NCBI GenBank assembly: GCA_014075215.1
Contig: CP046177.1
Location: forward strand, 62,001-126,000
Direction: 5' to 3'
Length of the DNA stretch: 64,000 nt
DNA from: Flavobacteriaceae bacterium
GTDB lineage: Bacteria > Bacteroidota > Bacteroidia > Flavobacteriales > Flavobacteriaceae
Of this stretch, positions 51,704 to 60,317 are shown in pieces; position 1 is the first letter of the stretch; every line of letters starts with the position of its first letter. The notes beneath the pieces were generated by a model. The model ran no database searches and was not told the DNA's origin. It saw nothing but the letters and a program-made list of their open reading frames with translations. Made by a program: the position numbers and the translations under genes.

Positions 51704-53788
51704 ATGAAAAAAATTTACTTTACACTTTTATCGACTCTTTGTTTTAGCACTTTTTCCTTTGGGCAAATCATTATTACGGAGTTGGCAGACCCAAATAACA
51801 ATTCAAGCGCCAGATATGTTGAAATTTACAATGTGAGTACAGGAGCAGTTGATTTAACAAATTGGTCATTGAAAAGATGGACAAATGGAGGAACTACAGT
51901 ATCTACCGTAGTTGATTTATCATCCATTGGTAATTTAGCATCAGGAGCTTTTGCTATTATTGCTTCCAATGGAACTACATTTCAATCCGTATATGGAATG
52001 ACAGCAGATATTTCTGCAGGAACCGGAGGCCCGGCAGATAGTAATGGAGATGATCAAATTGCTATTTTTAATGCCTCGGATGTTATGATTGACATTTTCG
52101 GCGTGCCCGGAGAAGACGGATCCGGAACATGCCATGAATTTGAAGACGGAAGAGCAGAGCGCAAAGCTTCTGTAACTGCTCCAAACACAACATGGGATGA
52201 ATCCGAATGGAATGTCTGGGCAGATAGTACGGTATCAGGATGTACAAGCCATACAAATTCACCGAGGACTGCACCGGGAGATTATAATCCGAAATCATGG
52301 ATTGGTGCCGCTTCAGGGCCTGCTATATCTGCGGGTGCTGCGGTTACCGAACTGGATTATTTTGAAGGTAACGGGCCGTCAACAGAACAAATATTCTCTG
52401 TAGAAGGAATTAACTTAACTGGAAATATCACTGTTACTGCTCCTGCAAACTTTGAAATTTCTACTACTTCCGGAAGCGGTTTTGGAAATACTGCGATGCT
52501 TACACAATCCGGAGGTACGGTAAGTTCAACCAATATTTATGTACGTTTGGCAGCAGGATTAAGTTCAAACTCATATTCCGGAAATGTTACCTTATCTTCT
52601 GCAGGAGCTGCTGATCAAACGGTTGCATTGTCAGGAACCGTAAGTCCGGCAGATCCGCAGATTTCAATTACTGCTTTTTTAGATAATTTGAATTATATTA
52701 TTAGTGTTGGAGGGCCTTCTCCGGAAGATACGTTTTCTGTTTCCGGATTGTTTTTAACAAATGATATTGTTATTACAGCACCGGCAAATTTTGAAATTTC
52801 TCTAACTTCCGGAAGCGGCTTTGGAAGTTCCGTAAACATCACACCCAGTTCAGGAACAGTAGTAAGTACAGACATATATGTTCGTTTGGCAGCGGGTTTA
52901 AGTGCGGGTAATTATAACGGCAATATTACAGTATCTTCCACAGGGGTCACTACTCAAACCATAGCCGTAAATGGGAATGCATATGGGCCTCCCACCAATA
53001 GCATGGTTATAACAGGTATATTTGACGGGCCTTTGTCAGGTGGTACTCCTAAAGGAATTGAATTGTATGTATTAAATAATATAGCTGATTTAAGCTTATA
53101 TGGAGTAAGTTCTGTGACAAATGGCGTCGGTTCCTCAGCAGGTAATGTAGAATATAATTTTCCTTCCGGAGCTGTAACTGCGGGAAGTTTTATTTATTTG
53201 GCAACTGAATCCCCAAATTTTACTACTTTTTTTGGAATGGCACCCACTTATGTCGACGATGTTGTATCTATTAATGGAGATGACTCCATTGAATTATATG
53301 AGAGCGGGCAGAGCATAGATGTATTCGGAGATGTTAATACAGATGGTTCCGGTCAGGTATGGGATCATTTAGACGGATGGGCATACAGAAATTCCAATAC
53401 CGGGCCGGAAGGAACTACTTTTACTCCAACAAATTGGTCTTATAGCGGAATAAATGCTTTAGATGGAGAAGCATCAAATTCTTCTGCCGAAACTCCATTC
53501 CCCATAGGAACTTATATGGCAACTGCCTCCACAGAGGATAGTTCGATAGGTGGCTTTTCCGTATATCCGAATCCGGTAAACCATAAGAGATTTACAATTA
53601 CTACCAATACCAATACTATTTCAGAGAAGAGTATAGAAATATTTAATGTATTAGGCAGGCAGGTATTTACTGCAAAGTTTACTTCAAATCATAATACAGT
53701 AGATATACCTTCCCTAAGCTCCGGAGTTTATATTCTTAAAGTGTTAGAAGGAAGAAAATCTGTAACAAAAAAATTAGTTGTTAGATAA
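51704..53788 (+). CDS. Secreted lamin-tail-domain protein with T9SS sorting domain
   Basis: 694 residues. Signal peptide 1-20 (KKIYFTLLSTLCFSTFSFGQ). First lamin-tail-like domain (about 21-150): IIITELADPNNNSSARYVEI, YNVSTGAVDLTNWSLKRWTN. Two tandem repeated modules (about 230-315 and 325-415) share TVTAPANFEISTTSGSGFG and NIYVRLAAGLSSNSYSGNVT. A second lamin-tail-like domain (about 425-600): GTPKGIELYVLNNIADLSLY. The C-terminal type A sorting domain (FSVYPNPVNHKRFTIT, EIFNVLGRQVFTAKF, LSSGVYILKVLEG) directs export through the type IX system to the surface. Likely an extracellular protein; substrate unknown. Confidence 0.9.
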   Translation: MKKIYFTLLSTLCFSTFSFGQIIITELADPNNNSSARYVEIYNVSTGAVDLTNWSLKRWTNGGTTVSTVVDLSSIGNLASGAFAIIASNGTTFQSVYGMTADISAGTGGPADSNGDDQIAIFNASDVMIDIFGVPGEDGSGTCHEFEDGRAERKASVTAPNTTWDESEWNVWADSTVSGCTSHTNSPRTAPGDYNPKSWIGAASGPAISAGAAVTELDYFEGNGPSTEQIFSVEGINLTGNITVTAPANFEISTTSGSGFGNTAMLTQSGGTVSSTNIYVRLAAGLSSNSYSGNVTLSSAGAADQTVALSGTVSPADPQISITAFLDNLNYIISVGGPSPEDTFSVSGLFLTNDIVITAPANFEISLTSGSGFGSSVNITPSSGTVVSTDIYVRLAAGLSAGNYNGNITVSSTGVTTQTIAVNGNAYGPPTNSMVITGIFDGPLSGGTPKGIELYVLNNIADLSLYGVSSVTNGVGSSAGNVEYNFPSGAVTAGSFIYLATESPNFTTFFGMAPTYVDDVVSINGDDSIELYESGQSIDVFGDVNTDGSGQVWDHLDGWAYRNSNTGPEGTTFTPTNWSYSGINALDGEASNSSAETPFPIGTYMATASTEDSSIGGFSVYPNPVNHKRFTITTNTNTISEKSIEIFNVLGRQVFTAKFTSNHNTVDIPSLSSGVYILKVLEGRKSVTKKLVVR

Positions 53789-53815
53789 GTTTAGGTAATC
53801 ATAGTATAATTTTTA

Positions 53816-53860
53816 ACAAAAGCCTCCTATAAAAGTACTTTATAGAGGGCTTTCTGTTTT
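53816..53860 (+). terminator. Terminator of the T9SS protein gene
   Basis: AAAGCCTCCTATAAA pairs with TTTATAGAGGGCTTT around AGTAC with one mismatch, followed by TTTTTTATTT. Confidence 0.75.
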
Positions 53861-53870
53861 TTATTTGAGT

Positions 53871-53994
53871 GAGAATCTTTGTAGCATTGATTTGGCAAAA
53901 AAAACTCAACGTTGAAAAAATTTTCAAAAAGTAAGAAATTTGAAACTAAATCAATCCAAATACGGAATATATCCTATTTTTGACAAAGGTCTCT
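53871..53994. repeat. MITE-like element, family 4, copy 4
   Basis: AGAATCTTTGTAGCATTGAT at the start and TATTTTTGACAAAGGTCTCT at the end; the interior AAGTAAGAAATTTGAAACTA and AATCAATCCAAATACGGAAT match the family. Just downstream of the T9SS gene terminator. Confidence 0.7.
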
Positions 53995-54384
53995 AAGTAT
54001 TTTTAAATTGGAAAAAGTATTATATAAAAAAACTCAAACCGAAGGGATTTGAGTTTCTAGAGATATTAATTATGAAGTTATGGGGATTCATGAATTAATA
54101 TACTTATAATTAAAACAAAGAATAATAATATAAGAAATTTAATACCGATGTAAAGGTAATCCAATCTTGAATACTTGTCAATAACAGAAAATAATAAAAT
54201 TTTCATCTAACGGAAAACAGTGATATAGTGATATGATTTTAGCATTTAAGGACTGGCCATATATGGTAGTAGACATAGCTTATTTCATGCTCTCTTATTA
54301 GTTCTTCGTTAAAAAACAATTCTTAATTAGGTGGTAAGCATTCATGTGAAGTGCATGTTATTTAGTATCTTTAAAAAAAAATAA
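53995..54384. other. Intergenic region, 390 bp
   Basis: A terminator-like hairpin AAACTCAAA / TTTGAGTTT lies at 54029-54057. No gene and no clear promoter was recognised; AT-rich. Confidence 0.4.
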
Positions 54385-56055
54385 ATGCTTCAAATCAACA
54401 ACCTGACTATCTCTTTTTTTTCTAATAAGGTAGAAAATACAATTGTAAAAAATATTTCTTTTGAACTGGGCAAAAACAAAATTTCAGGAATGGTAGGTGA
54501 ATCCGGAAGCGGAAAATCTATTACTTCTTTAGCTATTTTGAGACTATTGCCAAAAAATACACAGGTTAAAGGTGAAATTATTTTTGAAGGAGTTGATATT
54601 CTAAAATGCCACCCGAAACAAATTTTAAATATACGGGGAGGGAAAATCGGAATGGTTTTTCAAGAACCTATGAGTTCACTAAATCCTACACTTACATGCG
54701 GGTACCAAGTTGCGGAGATATTAAAACAACATACAAATGTGTCATCCGAAAGAATTAAAAAAGAAGTGATACAGTTATTTGCAAAGGTAAAGCTACCTCA
54801 ACCCGGGAGAATATATACATCTTACCCACATCAAATAAGCGGAGGGCAAAAACAGAGAGTAATGATTGCTGTGGCAATTGCTTGTAAACCGAAATTGCTA
54901 ATTGCAGATGAACCCACCACAGCTCTTGATGTAACAGTTCAGAAAGAAATTTTACGATTACTAAAAGAATTGCAAGCAGAAACAAAGATGAGTATCTTAT
55001 TTATTTCTCATGATTTAGAGTTAGTTTCGGAAATAGCTGACACAGTTATTGTAATGCATAATGGAACTATTGTAGAGCAAGGAAATACAAAAACTATTTT
55101 TAAAAAACCAAAAGAAAATTACACGAAAGCTTTAATTGCATCAAAGCTTACATTAGATAAAAGGTTTAAAATATTGCCAACTATTCGGGATTTTATGGAA
55201 AAATCCGTAAAAAACAGACTGTATACAAATGTCGAGAGAGCAAAATTTCATAAAAAAATATATGCAACTCCCCCTGTACTTGAAATCATTAATTTAGAAA
55301 AACAATTTATTTCCAAAGCGAGTTGGTTTAGGAAAAAAAGCATTACGAAAGCAGTTGATGCTGTTAGTTTTAAACTCTATGAAGGAGAAACTTTAGGTTT
55401 GGTAGGAGAATCGGGTTGTGGAAAAACAACTTTAGGAAAAACAATATTGCATCTGGAAAAAGCAACATCTGGACACATTTTTTACAAAGGGAAAGGCATT
55501 ACTAAAATGAAAAAGAATGCATTAAAAAGTTTTCGAAAAGAAATTCAAATCATTTTTCAGGATCCATTTTCTTCTTTAAATCCCAGGATGACCGTCGGTA
55601 GCGCAATTATGGAGCCGATGAAGGTTCACAAAATTTTCTCAAATACTAAAGACAGAAAAGCATATGTTTTAGAGCTATTACAAAAAGTAGAGTTAACATC
55701 ATCGTACTTCAAAAGATACCCTCATGAACTTTCAGGAGGGCAAAGACAGAGAATAAGCATTGCCAGGGCCATTGCTTTACAACCTAAAATAATCATTTGT
55801 GATGAGTCGGTCTCTGCACTGGATGTTTCCGTGCAAGCTCAGGTTTTAAATGTATTAAACAACCTCAAAAGAGAATTTAATTTTACATATATCTTCATTT
55901 CACACGACTTATCCGTAGTGAAATATATGTCAGATCAATTAATTGTTATGAATAAAGGAAAAATTGAAGAAGCAGGTGATGCGGATATTATTTATAAAAA
56001 CCCTAAAACGGCTTATACCAAATCTTTAATTGAGGCAATTCCCAGAGGGATTTAA
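54385..56055 (+). CDS. Dipeptide/oligopeptide ABC transporter, fused double ATPase
   Basis: 556 residues with two ABC domains in one chain, as in GsiA/YejF. Domain 1: Walker A GESGSGKS (about 38-45), Q-loop VFQEPMSSLNPT, signature ISGGQKQRVMIA, Walker B LLIADEPTTALD, H-loop ISHDL. Domain 2: Walker A GESGCGKTTLGK (about 344), IIFQDPFSSLNPRMTV, signature LSGGQRQRISIARA, IIICDESVSALDVS, FISHDLSVV. It energises uptake of peptides; the permease and binding protein genes are not next to it. Confidence 0.93.
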   Translation: MLQINNLTISFFSNKVENTIVKNISFELGKNKISGMVGESGSGKSITSLAILRLLPKNTQVKGEIIFEGVDILKCHPKQILNIRGGKIGMVFQEPMSSLNPTLTCGYQVAEILKQHTNVSSERIKKEVIQLFAKVKLPQPGRIYTSYPHQISGGQKQRVMIAVAIACKPKLLIADEPTTALDVTVQKEILRLLKELQAETKMSILFISHDLELVSEIADTVIVMHNGTIVEQGNTKTIFKKPKENYTKALIASKLTLDKRFKILPTIRDFMEKSVKNRLYTNVERAKFHKKIYATPPVLEIINLEKQFISKASWFRKKSITKAVDAVSFKLYEGETLGLVGESGCGKTTLGKTILHLEKATSGHIFYKGKGITKMKKNALKSFRKEIQIIFQDPFSSLNPRMTVGSAIMEPMKVHKIFSNTKDRKAYVLELLQKVELTSSYFKRYPHELSGGQRQRISIARAIALQPKIIICDESVSALDVSVQAQVLNVLNNLKREFNFTYIFISHDLSVVKYMSDQLIVMNKGKIEEAGDADIIYKNPKTAYTKSLIEAIPRGI

Positions 56056-56229
56056 ACCCCAATGATGCATTAGAAAATCTATTACAGCTTGAAATCGTTT
56101 CAAAATATATTCGCTTCACTGCATTTTTGAAATGAGTCGTAGCGCTGCCTACGCTACATTCCGGAAAACGCTATATTTTATCACGATTTCAACCTTCATT
56201 ACGAAGTTCTAATGCATCATCCGGGTTAA
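56051..56229. repeat. Long inverted-repeat element, family 3
   Basis: Ends TTTAAACCCCAATGATGCAT and its partner near 56207-56229, with a perfect 14-bp inner match ATGATGCATTAGAA (56062-56075) to TTCTAATGCATCAT (56207-56220). A nested pair GAAATCGT / ACGATTTC lies inside. The centre CGTAGCGCTGCCTACG is a near palindrome also found in family 2 (GGCAGCGCTACGG). Sits just after the ABC ATPase stop. Confidence 0.8.
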
Positions 56230-56299
56230 ATAACTCCTCATCTTTTCGGATCGAGTTATATATAGTATATTGCAGCGTTAAATCATTGAAGATAAATAG

Positions 56300-57316
56300 A
56301 TGAGGATTATTGTTCCAATGGCTGGGATTGGGTCAAGGTTAAGACCACATACGCTAACAGTACCTAAGCCGTTAACTGTAATAGCGGGGAAGCCCATTGT
56401 TCAGAGGTTGGTAGAAGATATTGCAGCCATTGTAAAACAAGATATAAAAGAAATAGCCTTTATCATTGGGCCTGCAGCAAAAGGTTTTTCTGAAAACACG
56501 CGGAAAGTATTATTAAAAATTGCAAATACATTAGGAGCAAAAGGATCTGTATATATACAAGAAGACACTTTAGGCACAGCACATGCTATTTATTGTGCTA
56601 AAGACTCGTTAGACGGGCCATGTGTTATTGCTTTTGCAGATACACTTTTTAAAGCTGATTTTACTTTAGATGCAAATGCAGATGGTGCAATTTGGGTAAA
56701 GAAAGTAGCTGACCCAAGTGCATTTGGAGTCGTGAAATTAAGCGATGGTTATATTACTGATTTTGTTGAGAAGCCAAAAAAATTCGTCTCTGATTTAGCC
56801 ATTATCGGAATCTATTATTTTAAAGATGGCAACAGAATAAAACAAGAAATTAAACATTTGATAGCTAATGATATCAGGCCTTCGGGAGAATTTCAGTTGA
56901 CCGAAGTGCTGGAATCTTTAAAACAACAAGGTGCTAAATTTATCCCCGGGAAAGTAGATATTTGGATGGATTGTGGCAAAAAAGACCCTACGGTAGCTAC
57001 CAATAAAACCATACTAAAAATTGAAAAAGATAAAGGAACAAATCTGGTCTCCAAAACAGTCGTATTAGATCATTCGGAAATCATCCCACCTTGTTTTGTA
57101 GGAAAAAATGTAGTACTTAAAAACACGGTCATCGGGCCTTATGTTTCTATTGGATCCAATAGTTTGGTTAAAGATTCTGCTGTTAAAAATTCCTTAATAC
57201 AATCGAATGTTACTATTACAAATGCTACCTTAGATAACGCAATGATTGGAAATCATGTAAAGTATAATGGAAATTATACTTCGGTAAGTATTGGAGACTA
57301 TACCGAGCTAACATAA
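56300..57316 (+). CDS. Sugar-phosphate nucleotidyltransferase
   Basis: 338 residues. The nucleotidyltransferase N-domain has RIIVPMAGIGSRLRPHTLTV and PKPLTVIAGKPIVQRLVEDI (the GxGxRLxPxTxxxPKPL signature), plus EDTLGTAHAIYCAKD and IAFADTLF. Sugar binding and metal region: GVVKLSDGYITDFVEKPKKF and DIWMDCGKKDPTVATN. The C-terminal part is a left-handed beta-helix (FVGKNVVLKNTVIGPYVSIG). Probably makes an NDP-sugar such as dTDP-glucose; the exact substrate cannot be told. Confidence 0.88.
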   Translation: MRIIVPMAGIGSRLRPHTLTVPKPLTVIAGKPIVQRLVEDIAAIVKQDIKEIAFIIGPAAKGFSENTRKVLLKIANTLGAKGSVYIQEDTLGTAHAIYCAKDSLDGPCVIAFADTLFKADFTLDANADGAIWVKKVADPSAFGVVKLSDGYITDFVEKPKKFVSDLAIIGIYYFKDGNRIKQEIKHLIANDIRPSGEFQLTEVLESLKQQGAKFIPGKVDIWMDCGKKDPTVATNKTILKIEKDKGTNLVSKTVVLDHSEIIPPCFVGKNVVLKNTVIGPYVSIGSNSLVKDSAVKNSLIQSNVTITNATLDNAMIGNHVKYNGNYTSVSIGDYTELT

Positions 57317-57322
57317 AACAGT

Positions 57323-58273
57323 ATGAATAAAAGGATTACAATACTAATTTTTTTAGGGTTTTTGTACTATCCTTTTTTTTCTTTAGCACAAGACAGTATT
57401 CCTACTGCTAAAGATATTTCCGAAGAAAAAGAGTTAAAATTTCAGCAATATTTCTTTAAAGCACTTTCGGAAAAATCCATTATGAACTATGAAAACGCCA
57501 TAAGAAATCTTGAGAACTGCCATGAGCTTCTACCGAATACGGTTTCTGTACTTTTTGAACTTTCTAAAAATTACTTATTCCTAAATAGAACAACAGAAGC
57601 CAAAATATACATAAAAAAAGCATTGGCAAAAAAACCGGATGATATCTGGATGCTTTCTCATCTGGTTGCGATATATAAAAAAGAGTACGATTATAAAAAT
57701 GCGATCATCACTCAGAAACAAATCATCAAAACGGACCCTTCCAAAAGAGAGGGTATGGTGTTCCTTTATGTACAAAATAAAGAGTATAAAAAAGCTATCG
57801 AGTTAATGGATATACTTGAATATGAAGAAGGGCTTTCCGAGAATTTAAAAAAATTAAAAACCAATCTTCACAGAGGAAAATCGAAGCCGGTTGAAAAAAA
57901 AGAACCTGCGGATTTAAAAGCTTTGATAAAAAATTTCGAAAACAATCCGTCCTCTTTTAAGGTACTGAAAATGATTTTACAAAAAGCAGCTTTAGAAGAT
58001 CAAACCATCCTTAATATATATAGCAAAGAAGCTGTTGAATTGTTTCCGGCTCAACCATTTGTCTATTTAATGCGCGGGAGATTTCTAAATTATCAGAAAT
58101 CATATAAAAAAGCGTTAGTCATACTACAAAGTGGTATTGATTTTGTAATTGACAATAAAAGCATGGAAGCAGGTTTTTATGATGAAATTTCCAAAGCTTA
58201 TCTTGGGTTAAACAACATCGCTAAGGCTGATGAGTATAGAAATAAAGCAAAGAGATTAAGAGCCGTTAAATGA
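57323..58273 (+). CDS. Tetratricopeptide repeat protein, exported
   Basis: 316 residues. Signal peptide 1-22 (ITILIFLGFLYYPFFSLAQ). TPR-like helical repeats: SIMNYENAIRNLENCHELLP, YLFLNRTTEAKIYIKKALAK, KEYDYKNAIITQKQIIKTDP, YLMRGRFLNYQKSYKKALVI and AYLGLNNIAKADEYRNKAKR. Likely an envelope assembly protein. The stop overlaps the DUF4292 start (ATGA), so the two are coupled. Confidence 0.9.
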   Translation: MNKRITILIFLGFLYYPFFSLAQDSIPTAKDISEEKELKFQQYFFKALSEKSIMNYENAIRNLENCHELLPNTVSVLFELSKNYLFLNRTTEAKIYIKKALAKKPDDIWMLSHLVAIYKKEYDYKNAIITQKQIIKTDPSKREGMVFLYVQNKEYKKAIELMDILEYEEGLSENLKKLKTNLHRGKSKPVEKKEPADLKALIKNFENNPSSFKVLKMILQKAALEDQTILNIYSKEAVELFPAQPFVYLMRGRFLNYQKSYKKALVILQSGIDFVIDNKSMEAGFYDEISKAYLGLNNIAKADEYRNKAKRLRAVK

Positions 58274-59055
58274 AAAAATTGATATCTGTTAATGTCCTTT
58301 CCCTACTACTGGTAGCGGTTTCCTGTAAAACCACAAAGAATGTTGTTGATACCAAAGACATAAAAAAAATGTCTGCAAAGAAAATTATCAAAAAACATGT
58401 AAGCAATACATCTGGTGCAAATACACTTGAAGCCAAAATCAAGGCAAAATACCGTAGTACGAATGGAGAAAAAAGTGAGAAGCATAGTTTTACCGTTCGA
58501 CTTAGAATACAAAAAAATGAGGTGATTTGGCTGAAAATCTCTAAAACAATTACGATATTTAAAGTCAAAATCACACCCAATTCTCTTCGTTTTTATTCTC
58601 CTCATGAAAAAATATATTTTGAAGGTAACTTTAAAATATTAGAACGCATATTGGGAATGGAGATCGATTTTTTTCAGCTCCAAAAAATGCTAGTAGGCGA
58701 AAGTATCTTTGACCTAAGAGAAAAAAAGTATATAGCCTCAATAGAAAATAAATCATACAAACTGGTGCCTAAAGTAGAAGAACAACTATTTGAGATATTT
58801 TTTAATATAAATCCGTATCATTTTAAACTAAGCAAATTCTATATAAAAAATAATCAAAAAGATCAGAGTTTAAAGGTACATTATACAAAGTATAAAGATT
58901 TTCATACGGAACAGGTTCCTGTCGGTATGGGGATCCAAGCAAAAGACGGAATAAAGAATACTCGTATGGATTTGGATTACAGAAGTATTGAACTAAACAA
59001 ACCTCTTAACATTCGTTATAGAGTTCCAAAAGGTTATAAGCGTATTACATTATAG
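58270..59055 (+). CDS. DUF4292 lipoprotein-like protein
   Basis: 261 residues. The N-terminus ends in a lipobox-like LVAVSCKTT (Cys at about 19), so probably a lipoprotein. The DUF4292 body has LEAKIKAKYRSTNGEKSEKH, FTVRLRIQKNEVIWLKISKT and TPNSLRFYSPHEKIYFEGNF, a LolA/LolB-like fold by known family relation. It may take part in outer membrane or peptidoglycan assembly with the EnvC-like gene next to it. Overlaps both neighbours. Confidence 0.88.
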   Translation: MKKLISVNVLSLLLVAVSCKTTKNVVDTKDIKKMSAKKIIKKHVSNTSGANTLEAKIKAKYRSTNGEKSEKHSFTVRLRIQKNEVIWLKISKTITIFKVKITPNSLRFYSPHEKIYFEGNFKILERILGMEIDFFQLQKMLVGESIFDLREKKYIASIENKSYKLVPKVEEQLFEIFFNINPYHFKLSKFYIKNNQKDQSLKVHYTKYKDFHTEQVPVGMGIQAKDGIKNTRMDLDYRSIELNKPLNIRYRVPKGYKRITL

Positions 59056-60266
59056 TGCTAAAAAAATATACAGCCATATTATTTTTTCTCTTTCTAGGAG
59101 TTTCAACACTTGCTCAAAAAAAGACCCGCAAGCAGCTGGAAATTGAACGGAAAAAACTCAAGATTGAAATTAGAAAAGTAAATAAACTGCTTTTTGATAC
59201 GCAAAAGAAAGAGAAAAATGCACTAAACGATTTAAAAGATATCAATCAGAAAATAACAGTTAGAAACAAATTAATTGAAACCATCCGTTTAGAGACTACT
59301 ATTTTATCCGAGGAAATCAAAGCAAATGAAAAAAAAGCGAAGAAACTGACAAAAGAGTTGGCAGTTTTAAAAGCAGATTATGCAGATATGATTTTTAAAT
59401 CGTATAAAAGTAAATCACAACAGAGCAAAATGATGTTCATATTGTCTTCTAAAAATTTCTATCAGGCTTATAAACGATTGCAATATATGAAACAATACAC
59501 TGCATATAGGAAAAAACAGGGAATAGCTATTGATGTACAAAAAACAACCATAAAGCAATTAAATGATTCACTGACTTATCAGAAAGCATTAAAAGATACA
59601 TTAGCAATTTCAGAAGAAAATGAAAAAGAGAAAATAGAAATCGATAAAAAAAACCAGGAAAAGTTAATTGCCCGGATTAAGAAAAAAGAAAATAAATACA
59701 AGAGGGAACTGCAAAAAAAACAAAAAGAAGAAAAAATAATTGCAGCAAATATTGATAAATTAATAAAAGCTGCAATTGCCAGATCGAATGCAAAAAAGGG
59801 GGCAAAAAAATCAAAGGGTTTTGCATTGACTCCCGAAGCTAAAGCCCTGGCAAGCCGCTTTGAAAAAAACAAAGGCAGGTTGCAATGGCCATTGAAAAGC
59901 GGATTGGTTGTAAGGCGTTTTGGAAGGCAGGCACACCCCACTTTAAAAGGAATCACGATCAACAGTACCGGGCTACATATTCTTACTGATGAGGGAAAAA
60001 GCGCAGAATGTATTTTTAACGGGACTGTTTTAGCTGTTCAGATATTGGCAGAGGGAAAGAAAAATATTTTAGTACAACACGGTAATTATATTTCCGCGTA
60101 TAATAATTTGGAGACTGCGTTTGTAAAATCCGGAGATGAAGTAAAAACAGGCCAGCAATTAGGTACTATTTTTACCGATAAACTAACAGGGAAAACAAAA
60201 CTCATCTTTGTACTCTTTAAAAATACCACACGGTTAAATCCATCTTTTTGGATTGCAAAAAGGTAA
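59055..60266 (+). CDS. EnvC-like murein hydrolase activator (degenerate M23)
   Basis: 403 residues. The GTG start overlaps the previous stop by one base. Signal peptide about 1-20 (KKYTAILFFLFLGVSTLAQ). Long coiled coil (about 22-235): KQLEIERKKLKIEIRKVNKL, IRLETTILSEEIKANEKKAK. The C-terminal LytM domain (about 270-403) has RRFGRQAHPTLKGITINSTG, FNGTVLAVQI, VQHGNYISAYNNLETAFVKS and VLFKN. The zinc ligands of active M23 enzymes (HxxxGxD and HxH) are missing (LHIL, LIFVLFK), so it should activate amidases rather than cut. Confidence 0.9.
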   Translation: MLKKYTAILFFLFLGVSTLAQKKTRKQLEIERKKLKIEIRKVNKLLFDTQKKEKNALNDLKDINQKITVRNKLIETIRLETTILSEEIKANEKKAKKLTKELAVLKADYADMIFKSYKSKSQQSKMMFILSSKNFYQAYKRLQYMKQYTAYRKKQGIAIDVQKTTIKQLNDSLTYQKALKDTLAISEENEKEKIEIDKKNQEKLIARIKKKENKYKRELQKKQKEEKIIAANIDKLIKAAIARSNAKKGAKKSKGFALTPEAKALASRFEKNKGRLQWPLKSGLVVRRFGRQAHPTLKGITINSTGLHILTDEGKSAECIFNGTVLAVQILAEGKKNILVQHGNYISAYNNLETAFVKSGDEVKTGQQLGTIFTDKLTGKTKLIFVLFKNTTRLNPSFWIAKR

Positions 60267-60317
60267 AAAATCATATATATTGAGTTCGTGATTGTATTCC
60301 TTAATAGGAATTTAACT

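Noticed and set aside
59579..59962. Long minus-strand frames inside core genes such as the EnvC-like gene
   Set aside because: They lie wholly within well-supported genes on the other strand and have hydrophobic, Phe/Ser-rich composition typical of antisense frames.
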